Below are positions 7,488 through 13,382 of a stretch of DNA of 23,050 nucleotides, piece by piece; the first letter of the stretch is position 1; every line of letters starts with the position of its first letter. The stretch covers positions 1-23,050 of the forward strand of contig JASHQT010000409.1 in NCBI GenBank assembly GCA_030039005.1. Direction: 5' to 3'. A program made the translations under genes and the position numbers. The notes below the pieces were generated by a model. That model was not told the origin of the DNA. It did no database searches and saw nothing but the letters and a program-made list of their open reading frames with translations. Source of the stretch: Bryobacteraceae bacterium. GTDB taxonomy: Bacteria > Acidobacteriota > Terriglobia > Bryobacterales > Bryobacteraceae.

Positions 7488-7973
7488 ATGATGAAAAGAA
7501 TTTTCGCCACTACCGCACTTCTGGCGTTCGCCACGCTGTTCGCTTCCGGGCAGAGCACGACTCCACCCACGCCGCCGACCACGGCGCAAATCGTTTCGAA
7601 CATCGTTTCCCGGCTCACCACGCTGCTGGATCTGAGTTCGTCCCAGCAGACGGAAGCCACTACTATCTTTACAACCGAGCAAACCGCGCTCGCGACGATT
7701 CGCACCAGCCTGCAGAGCGCGCACACGACGCTCGAAACCGCGATTACCGGCAATGACGCGGGCACCATCGCGACCGAAGCGGCGCAGATCGGCACGCTGA
7801 CGGGCCAGCAGGTACAGGCGCAGGCTACCGCGGCGGCAGCGTTCTACCTGATCCTCAACTCCACTCAACAATCCAAATACACGACGCTTGGGCCGATGCT
7901 CGGGCCGGGTGGGCCGGGTGGATTCGGCGGTCCGGGCGGACCCGGCCCACGCGGTGCCGGCGGGTCGCATTAA
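7488..7973 (+). CDS. secreted Spy/CpxP-like helical protein with Gly/Pro-rich tail
   Basis: The 161-aa protein has a signal peptide at residues 1-22 (cleavage near ASGQS). A Thr/Pro-rich spacer follows, then a helical domain containing LDLSSSQQTEATTIF at about 47-61 and LNSTQQSKYTTL at about 123-134. These are the two degenerate LTxxQ-type motifs of the Spy/CpxP/ZraP family of periplasmic chaperones and metal-linked stress proteins. The tail from residue 135 is Gly/Pro repeats, probably disordered. The start has AGGAG at 7474-7478, 9 nt upstream; a second ATG follows at once (7491). Promoter P1, shared with the sigma gene, implies control by the ECF factor encoded next door. Function in folding or metal stress is inferred from the family. 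Confidence 0.75.
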   Translation: MMKRIFATTALLAFATLFASGQSTTPPTPPTTAQIVSNIVSRLTTLLDLSSSQQTEATTIFTTEQTALATIRTSLQSAHTTLETAITGNDAGTIATEAAQIGTLTGQQVQAQATAAAAFYLILNSTQQSKYTTLGPMLGPGGPGGFGGPGGPGPRGAGGSH

Positions 7974-7996
7974 CTTTGGGCTGAAAAAACGCCGCG

Positions 7997-8027
7997 ATGT
8001 AAACCCCCATTCCCCGCACCACGTCAA
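7997..8027 (+). promoter_or_regulatory. ECF-type promoter P2, autoregulatory, of the sigma operon
   Basis: ATGTAAACCCCCATT (7997-8011) with CGTC at 8022-8025 reproduces P1 with the same 17-nt gap between TGTAAAC and CGTC. The region between the two elements differs between P1 and P2, so conservation is confined to the expected sigma contacts. Transcription would start at about 8033-8036, at or next to the first ATG of the sigma gene. Confidence 0.7.
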
Positions 8028-8035
8028 TAGCAACT

Positions 8036-8614
8036 ATGCACGCCACGGCAATGTCCGCACTGGAAACCGATACCAGCCCGGACATTGCCGCTCATTCGGG
8101 CGACTTCGAGGCGCTGGTGCAGTTGTATCGGCCCCGGGTGTTCCGCTTCGCGCTGGCTTCCTTGCGCGATTTGGACGCTGCCGAGACCGTAACGCAGGAT
8201 TGTTTTCTCCGCGCTTACCAGGCGCGGGAGCGGTTCCGGCGGGATTGCAGCGTGCAGACCTGGCTGATGCAGATCGCGGTGAATCTGGTCCGCGATCACA
8301 TGCGCAGCCGGCGCTTCCAATTCTGGCGCTGGGCGAACCGGCGGGCGTTGGTGGTGGACGCCGCGGGAGTGCCGATCGCCGATCGGGGCCGGTCCCCGGA
8401 AGCTCAGGCGTTGCTGCGCGAACGGGTGGCCGCGGTTTGGGCGGCGGCGGACCACTTGCCGCCGAAGCAGCGCACAGTGTTCCTGCTGCGTTTCGTGGAG
8501 GACATGGAATTGCTCGAAATCGCCGTAGCCACGGGTATGAAAGAGGGCACGGTAAAAACTCATCTCTTCCGCGCGTTGCGCGCGGTGAGGCAACACATGG
8601 GAGAAACGTCATGA
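8036..8614 (+). CDS. ECF (sigma-70 family, group 4) RNA polymerase sigma factor
   Basis: The 192-aa protein directs RNA polymerase to stress promoters. Region sigma2 spans about 22-92: DFEALVQLYRPRVFRFA, then the DAAETVTQDCFLRAY segment, then VQTWLMQIAVNLVRDHMR. Region sigma4 spans about 125-188: LPPKQRTVFLLRFVEDMEL with the helix-turn-helix GMKEGTVKTHLFRA. The spacing and lack of sigma1/sigma3 identify the ECF type. The start is either 8036 or the ATG at 8051; neither has a Shine-Dalgarno, and P2 predicts an mRNA beginning at or just before 8036. The stop overlaps the next ATG (ATGA at 8611-8614), coupling it to the anti-sigma factor. Confidence 0.92.
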   Translation: MHATAMSALETDTSPDIAAHSGDFEALVQLYRPRVFRFALASLRDLDAAETVTQDCFLRAYQARERFRRDCSVQTWLMQIAVNLVRDHMRSRRFQFWRWANRRALVVDAAGVPIADRGRSPEAQALLRERVAAVWAAADHLPPKQRTVFLLRFVEDMELLEIAVATGMKEGTVKTHLFRALRAVRQHMGETS

Positions 8615-9036
8615 TGCCGCATCTGTCGCCGGACCAGTTCGATGCATATTTGCTGGATCAAGCGGACGCCGCGGCCGCGCGCCACGTTGGGGATTGCGCG
8701 GCCTGCCGCGCCGAGATCGAGCAGCAACGCGAGACGCTGGCGGAGTTCCGCACCGCCGTTCGCGGCTGGAGCGCGGAAGAAGCCAGGCATTACGCGGCTC
8801 GGGCCGTTCCCGCGTCGCCGCCGGAGCCGCGTTCCTGGCTGGTTTCGCGCCAGTTGGCGTGGGCGCTCGCCATCGCCGCGATTTGCGTGATCGCGAGCTT
8901 CCTTCTGCCGCGATACACCGGACGGCGAACGGCGGCGGGCGATGCCGCACTGCTCGACCGCGTGGATGCAGAAGTATCCGAAACCGTTCCCGCGCCCATG
9001 GCGCCGCTCATGAAGCTGGTGGTGCAGCAGCAATGA
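8611..9036 (+). CDS. membrane anti-sigma factor with zinc-binding (ZAS-like) N-terminus
   Basis: The 141-aa protein would hold the ECF factor inactive at the inner membrane. His25, Cys29 and Cys32 in ARHVGDCAACRAEI form the HxxxCxxC motif of zinc-associated anti-sigma domains. A single transmembrane helix spans about 81-100 (QLAWALAIAAICVIASFLLP), leaving a periplasmic tail of about 40 residues. It overlaps the sigma gene upstream and the Spy-like gene downstream by ATGA in both cases, which is typical of stoichiometric expression. The frame is open far upstream, but that stretch lies inside the sigma gene. Confidence 0.85.
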   Translation: MMPHLSPDQFDAYLLDQADAAAARHVGDCAACRAEIEQQRETLAEFRTAVRGWSAEEARHYAARAVPASPPEPRSWLVSRQLAWALAIAAICVIASFLLPRYTGRRTAAGDAALLDRVDAEVSETVPAPMAPLMKLVVQQQ

Positions 9037-9536
9037 TCGCGCGCGCCTTACTCATCCTGTTCGGCGCCGCGGTGCTCCTGGTGGCGCAGCCGCCTCCCGG
9101 TTTTCACGACGACCGGCCTGGCGAAATTGCCCAAGGGCCGCCTCCTCCGCAGCACCCGGATCGGCCGCCGATGGAGCGCGGGTTTCACGCCGGACCTCCG
9201 GGACGTTGGTGGATGGATCCCGATCAGGTACAGAAGCTCGGGTTGACCGCCGATCAGCAGAAACGCATCGACGCGCTGTTCCAGCAAAGCCGGTTAAAGC
9301 TGATCGACCTCAGCGCGGAAGTACAGAAGCAGGAAGCGATCTTAGAGCCGCTGCTCGAAGCCGACCGTCCCGACGAAGCGCAAGTACTGGCGCAGATCGA
9401 CCGCGTGGCGCAGGCGCGCGCCGATCTTGAAAAAGCGAATGCCCGCATGCTGCTCGGATTTCGGGGCGTCCTGACCCTGGACCAATGGAAGAAGCTCGAG
9501 GCCGAGCGGCCGCGCGGGCACGGGGCGCATCCCTAA
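9033..9536 (+). CDS. Spy/CpxP family periplasmic protein, likely sensor subunit of the ECF module
   Basis: The 167-aa protein has an N-terminal signal/anchor (about 1-19, MIARALLILFGAAVLLVA). A Pro/His-rich linker at 20-58 contains several His and Asp that could bind metal. The helical Spy domain holds LGLTADQQKRIDALFQ at 69-84 and LTLDQWKKLEAE at 147-158, the paired LTxxQ motifs of CpxP, Spy and ZraP. In the cobalt/nickel system CnrYXH, the sensor CnrX has this fold and sits with an anti-sigma factor and an ECF factor. The gene order here suggests an analogous role. The first base set ATGA overlaps the anti-sigma stop. Confidence 0.85.
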   Translation: MIARALLILFGAAVLLVAQPPPGFHDDRPGEIAQGPPPPQHPDRPPMERGFHAGPPGRWWMDPDQVQKLGLTADQQKRIDALFQQSRLKLIDLSAEVQKQEAILEPLLEADRPDEAQVLAQIDRVAQARADLEKANARMLLGFRGVLTLDQWKKLEAERPRGHGAHP

Positions 9537-9550
9537 ATCTAGCGGAGACC

Positions 9551-10309
9551 CTACCGGCCGCCTCCGATTTCCAGAATCGTTCCCGTCGTGTAAGAAGCTG
9601 CGTCGGAAAGCAGCCACAGCACGCCTTGCGCGATTTCGTCCGGTGTACCCGCCCGCTGCATGGGAATCGAGGGGCTCATGCGCGCCAAGCGGCCTGGTTC
9701 GCCATTGTTGGCGTGGATGTCGGTATCCACCAAGCCAGGTGCGACGGCGTTCACGCGAATGCCTTCGGCCGCGACTTCGCGTGCGAGGCCGATGGTAAAC
9801 GTGTCGATCGCGCCCTTGGAGGCCGCGTAATGGACCCATTCGCCCGCGCTGCCGGTTTTGGCCGCGAGCGAGGAGATGTTCACGATGGCGCCGCCCGATC
9901 CGCCGTGCCGCTTCGACATTCTGCGGACCGCTTCGCGCGAGCACAGCATGGTTCCGGCGACGTTCACCGCCAGCATGTTGGCGAGCTTTGCCGCCTCCAG
10001 CTGTTCGACGCGTGCCGGGCCGCCGGTGATAGCGGCGTTATTGACCAGCGCCCGCGGCGGCCCGAGCTCGCGCCCGGCAATCTCGAACAGGCGGAGAATA
10101 TCGGCCTCGCGCGAGATATCGGCTTGAACCGCCACGGCCCGAGTTCCGGCGCGAGTCAGATGATCGAGAACGGTTCGCGCGGCGGCCTCGTCGGTCGCGT
10201 AATTGAATGCGACGCTGTATCCGTTCGCCCCAAGCAATTTCACGATGGCGGCGCCGATGCCGCGGCTGCCGCCGGTCACGATGGCGGCTCTGGGACCAGA
10301 AATGTTCAT
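9551..10309 (-). CDS. SDR family oxidoreductase (FabG/glucose-1-dehydrogenase type)
   Basis: This 252-aa classical SDR has TGGSRGIG at 12-19 for NADP binding, ADISR at 63-67, NNAA at 90-93, and catalytic Ser146/147 (NISSLAAKTGS), Tyr161 and Lys165 (YAASK). It ends with TTGTILEIGGGR, the usual FabG-like C-terminus (Vxx(D/I)GG). The Arg at the end of the glycine motif favours NADPH. The substrate is unknown. It is convergent with the Spy operon (14 bp between stops) and its 5' end faces the RsbW-like gene, giving a divergent control region at 10310-10495. No Shine-Dalgarno is visible. Confidence 0.9.
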   Translation of the reverse strand: MNISGPRAAIVTGGSRGIGAAIVKLLGANGYSVAFNYATDEAAARTVLDHLTRAGTRAVAVQADISREADILRLFEIAGRELGPPRALVNNAAITGGPARVEQLEAAKLANMLAVNVAGTMLCSREAVRRMSKRHGGSGGAIVNISSLAAKTGSAGEWVHYAASKGAIDTFTIGLAREVAAEGIRVNAVAPGLVDTDIHANNGEPGRLARMSPSIPMQRAGTPDEIAQGVLWLLSDAASYTTGTILEIGGGR

Positions 10310-10358
10310 ACAACCAGGATAGGTTCAAAGATCGCGTGAAGCTCGATCGCCGCGAGTG

Positions 10359-10442
10359 TTACAGTAGACTTCAGCGCATCTGGTCCTGTGGTCGTGTCCC
10401 AGGCACTACCTTGACTTTCAGCCAGGGAGTATTTTACTGTAA
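10359..10442. promoter_or_regulatory. paired TTACnGTAa dyads in the divergent region before the RsbW-like gene
   Basis: TTACAGTAG at 10359-10367 and TTACTGTAA at 10434-10442 are near-identical odd-centred dyads. The second is a full TTAC-n-GTAA palindrome. Their centres lie 75 bp apart, close to seven helical turns. A TTGACT at 10411-10416 lies between them. They could be operators of an unknown regulator; chance occurrence is possible in a 186-bp gap. Confidence 0.25.
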
Positions 10443-10495
10443 GCATTCATCTTGGGCGCGTCGTTGCCGAAGAAAACGGCCTCCACGCTGAAACT

Positions 10496-10915
10496 ATGGC
10501 AGAACGTAAAATGCTGCTCGATTCAACTCTGGACAGTGTGGAGGTAGCGGAAACGGCGATTTTGGAAGCGGCCCGGGAAATCGGTTTCGATGAAGACGAT
10601 CTGCACCAACTCGGTATGGCGGTGCGCGAAAGCATGGTAAACGCGGTGGTTCATGGGAACCGCTATAACGCGCGCAAGAAGGTGCATGTGTCCGTCACCA
10701 AAGAATCGGACCGGCTGACCATTGTAATCGCCGATGAGGGAGACGGCTTCGATCCGGATGCGGTGCCGGATCCGCTGGCCGAAGGAAATTTGCTGCGCCA
10801 ATCCGGCCGCGGATTGCTGCTCATCCGCGCCTTTGTGGATGAGTTTCAGGTGCTTCCCGGGCAGCCCAGGGGGACGGAAGTGCGGATGGTGAAGTACCTG
10901 GCCAAGGCCAGTTGA
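10496..10915 (+). CDS. RsbW/SpoIIAB-like serine kinase, anti-sigma regulatory factor (HATPase)
   Basis: The 139-aa protein is a GHKL ATPase of the anti-sigma/serine kinase type. The N-box lies in AVRESMVNAVVHGNRYN with Glu45 and Asn49, the G1 box is DEGDGFDPD from Asp80, and the G2 box is SGRGLLLIRAFVDEF from 103. Such kinases phosphorylate a STAS partner, and the gene 36 bp downstream encodes one. The gene order, kinase before antagonist, is the reverse of spoIIAA-spoIIAB. No sigma-B type target gene is nearby, so the target is unknown; in Acidobacteria it need not be a sigma factor. Start at 10496 or the ATG at 10511; neither has a strong Shine-Dalgarno. Confidence 0.88.
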   Translation: MAERKMLLDSTLDSVEVAETAILEAAREIGFDEDDLHQLGMAVRESMVNAVVHGNRYNARKKVHVSVTKESDRLTIVIADEGDGFDPDAVPDPLAEGNLLRQSGRGLLLIRAFVDEFQVLPGQPRGTEVRMVKYLAKAS

Positions 10916-10951
10916 AGAAGATCCAAGAATCGCTAGGGAGGGTCCAAATTC

Positions 10952-11296
10952 GTGAGCGTGAAAATGTCAAGCCGGCAAGTCGGCGATGTTACGGTGGTGG
11001 ATGCAACTGGCCGAATCACATTGGGGGAAGGAGCAAGCGTCTTTCGGGATACCATTCGCGATTTGGCCGCTAAAGGCAACAAGAAAATCCTGGTCAACCT
11101 GGCCGACGTTTCCTATATCGACAGCTCCGGGATCGGCGAGATGGTGTCGAGTTTCACGACCGTGACCAATCACGGCGGGCAGTTGAAACTGCTGGGCCTG
11201 ACCAAACGCGTCAAAGATCTGCTGCAGATCACCAAGCTCTACACGGTATTCGAAGTATTTGAAGACGAATCGTCGGCCGTCCGCAGCTTCGCGTAA
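10952..11296 (+). CDS. anti-sigma factor antagonist, STAS domain (RsbV/SpoIIAA-like)
   Basis: The 114-aa STAS protein contains YIDSSGIGEMV at 55-65. Ser58 or Ser59 in the DSSG loop is where RsbV/SpoIIAA proteins are phosphorylated. VVDATGRITLGEG at 15-27 and LKLLGLTKRVKDLLQITKL at 78-96 complete the fold. The start is GTG at 10952, supported by AGGGAGG at about 10935-10941 with a spacing of about 10. It lies 36 bp after the RsbW-like kinase, its likely partner in a phosphorylation switch. The gene is followed at once by a small stem-loop. Confidence 0.92.
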   Translation: MSVKMSSRQVGDVTVVDATGRITLGEGASVFRDTIRDLAAKGNKKILVNLADVSYIDSSGIGEMVSSFTTVTNHGGQLKLLGLTKRVKDLLQITKLYTVFEVFEDESSAVRSFA

Positions 11297-11316
11297 AGGC
11301 GCTCCATTTTGCGCCT
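11297..11316 (+). terminator. stem-loop after the STAS gene, possible weak terminator
   Basis: AGGCGC (11297-11302) and GCGCCT (11311-11316) are exact complements around an 8-nt loop, starting one base after the TAA stop. There is no T-run after it, so intrinsic termination would be weak. It may instead protect the 3' end. Confidence 0.35.
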
Positions 11317-11451
11317 GACTGCCCGCTTGCTCACGCACGCGGCTCACCGTGATGGCAGGTTGTACAGTCGCGGCCGTGAGGGAGCCGGTTGGCGCGGGTC
11401 TACCGTCGCGCGTGTTAAAATGAGGTTTCCAGGCAGTTACCGAGGTTTTCC

Positions 11452-12156
11452 GTGGACAGACTCACTCGCAAGGAACTGAAGAGCGATAAATTCGCTATTG
11501 AGGTTCAGCACAGCGTCGAATTCTTTTCCGAACACCGCAAACAAATGATCCGGTGGGGCGCGCCGGCGGTAGCCCTCGCGCTCATCATCGTGGGGACCGG
11601 TTGGTATCGAAATTCTCAGCACAATGTGCGGCAAGAAGCGTTATACGACGCCATGCAGATTCAAAACAGCCAGGTGGGCCCGTCACAATCCCAGTACATG
11701 GTCTCGTACCCCACGCCGCAAGCTCGCGAAACCGCGGTACTCAAGGCCTGGAACGACTTAGCGTCGAAATATCCGGGCAGCCAGGAAGCCGGAATCGCGG
11801 AGTTCTTTCTGGGCACCAACGCCTCCGACAACGGCAATTTAGCCCAAGCCGCTAAGTATTTTCAAGCCGCGATCGACACGAGCGATAAAGAGTATGCCTC
11901 GGAAGCCAAGATGTCGTTAGCTCAAGTCTACGCGGGCGAAGGCAGACTGAACGAGGGCGCGAAGCTGATCCAATCCGTGATCGATCACCCTACGGTGGTG
12001 GTTTCCAAAGACTCCGCAACACTGGCGCTGGCGGACCTGATCAAGGACAGCGATCCCAAGCGCGCGCGCCAACTGGTGGATCCCCTGCGCACCAGCACCC
12101 GCACCGGGGTGAGCCAGGCCGCCATCAGCATGGATGCGTCCATTGGCAAGCAGTAA
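11452..12156 (+). CDS. membrane-anchored tetratricopeptide repeat protein (YfgM-like)
   Basis: The 234-aa protein has a short cytoplasmic N-terminus, one transmembrane helix at about 34-52 (GAPAVALALIIVGTGWY) and a periplasmic TPR region. Repeats are visible at about 93-126 (AVLKAWNDLASKYPGSQEAGIAEFFLG), 127-160 (GNLAQAAKYFQAAI) and 161-178. This plan matches YfgM/TPR_21 proteins, which in E. coli contact the Sec translocon and periplasmic chaperones. That role is family knowledge and not shown here. The start is GTG at 11452 with GAGG at 11442-11445. A TAAAAT at 11416-11421 could be a -10 element, though I find no matching -35. Confidence 0.75.
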   Translation: MDRLTRKELKSDKFAIEVQHSVEFFSEHRKQMIRWGAPAVALALIIVGTGWYRNSQHNVRQEALYDAMQIQNSQVGPSQSQYMVSYPTPQARETAVLKAWNDLASKYPGSQEAGIAEFFLGTNASDNGNLAQAAKYFQAAIDTSDKEYASEAKMSLAQVYAGEGRLNEGAKLIQSVIDHPTVVVSKDSATLALADLIKDSDPKRARQLVDPLRTSTRTGVSQAAISMDASIGKQ

Positions 12157-12169
12157 ACGGCGCTAAGCC

Positions 12170-13300
12170 GTGAACCGCCTCAGCCGCCTTCGGTTTCCCG
12201 CTGAGCAGAGCCGCGGCCGCCGCTATCCGGAATTGGCGCATCCTTATCGCGGCGATTTCCAGCGCGATCGCGACCGCGTCATCCATTCGCGGGCTTTTCG
12301 ACGCCTGGAGAACAAGACGCAGGTTTTTCCGCCCGGCATCTCGGATCATTTCCGCAACCGGCTCACCCATACCATCGAGGTGTCCCAGATCGCCCGCACC
12401 GTCGCCGCGGCGCTGGACTTGAATGAAGAACTTACCGAAGCCCTCGCGTTGGGCCACGATATCGGCCATCCTCCGTTCGCGCACGCGGGCGAAGAGGAGC
12501 TGGACCGCCAGATGCGGCGCTTCGGCGAGCGCTTCGATCACAATCTGCATGCTTTGCGCATCGTCGAATCCTTCGAGCGCCGTTACGCGCGCTTTCCGGG
12601 TCTGAATCTTACGTTCGAGGTGCGCGAAGGCATCGTGAAACATTCACGCGATTTCGAGCCGGGCGAAAACCCCGAGCTGGACGAGTATCTTCCCGGCCTG
12701 CGACCGCCGATCGAAGCGCAACTGATCGATCTGGCCGATGAGGTCGCCTACAACACGGCTGACCTGGACGACGGCTACTCGGCCGGGCTTTTTCAGATCG
12801 CGGATATCCGCGCCTGGGTGCCGGAATTCGGCCGCCGCTGGGAAGAAGTGGAATCGCAATTTCCCGGCGCGTCGGAGCGCGAACAGTTCCAGGAGACGCT
12901 GCGCGGAATGCTGGACTGGCTGGTGACCGGTCTGGTCGAAGGAACCATGCAAGCGGCCGAGGCCGCGGGCGTCCGCAACGTGGACGAGGTGCGCTGCTGG
13001 CCGCGGCGGCTAGCGTCGCATACCGTGCCCACGCATCTCGCCAACCGCAACCTGAAACAATTCCTGCATCACACGGTTTATTATTCCGAGCCCATGGCGA
13101 GCGAGCGGCGGCGTTCGGCGAGCCAGATCGCGCAGCTGTTCGAGTTTTGGGTAGAGCATCCGGAGAAGCTTCCCGAGAACTACGTAGAATCGCTGGCCCA
13201 CGCTCCGGTGCATCGCGTGGTGTGCGATTATATCGCCGGGATGACGGATGGGTATTTCGAGCGCTGCTACCGGCAGGCGATGAACGCTCGGGTGAATTAG
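12170..13300 (+). CDS. dgt: deoxyguanosinetriphosphate triphosphohydrolase-like HD protein
   Basis: dGTPases hydrolyse dNTPs to the nucleoside and triphosphate. The 376-aa protein opens with the family signature YRGDFQRDRDRVIHSRAFRRL and ENKTQVF. It carries the HD metal site: His67 (RLTHTIEV), His96-Asp97 (ALGHDIGHPPFAH) and Asp190 in LIDLADEVAYNTADLDD. Length fits the type-2 dGTPase-like subfamily. The GTG start lies 13 bp after the TPR gene's stop and has no clear Shine-Dalgarno, suggesting translational coupling. Convergent with trpEG. Confidence 0.92.
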   Translation: MNRLSRLRFPAEQSRGRRYPELAHPYRGDFQRDRDRVIHSRAFRRLENKTQVFPPGISDHFRNRLTHTIEVSQIARTVAAALDLNEELTEALALGHDIGHPPFAHAGEEELDRQMRRFGERFDHNLHALRIVESFERRYARFPGLNLTFEVREGIVKHSRDFEPGENPELDEYLPGLRPPIEAQLIDLADEVAYNTADLDDGYSAGLFQIADIRAWVPEFGRRWEEVESQFPGASEREQFQETLRGMLDWLVTGLVEGTMQAAEAAGVRNVDEVRCWPRRLASHTVPTHLANRNLKQFLHHTVYYSEPMASERRRSASQIAQLFEFWVEHPEKLPENYVESLAHAPVHRVVCDYIAGMTDGYFERCYRQAMNARVN

Positions 13301-13382
13301 CGGCTGTGCAATCGACCCCCTGACGGTCGCGGCTCGGAAGCGCGTGCGGCAATCCCTGAGCCGGTCTGGCGGCTTGCGGTGA

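Noticed and set aside
7400..7795. Upstream extension of the SDR reading frame
   Set aside because: It runs antisense through the Spy-like gene and its promoter; SDR similarity begins at about 7399.
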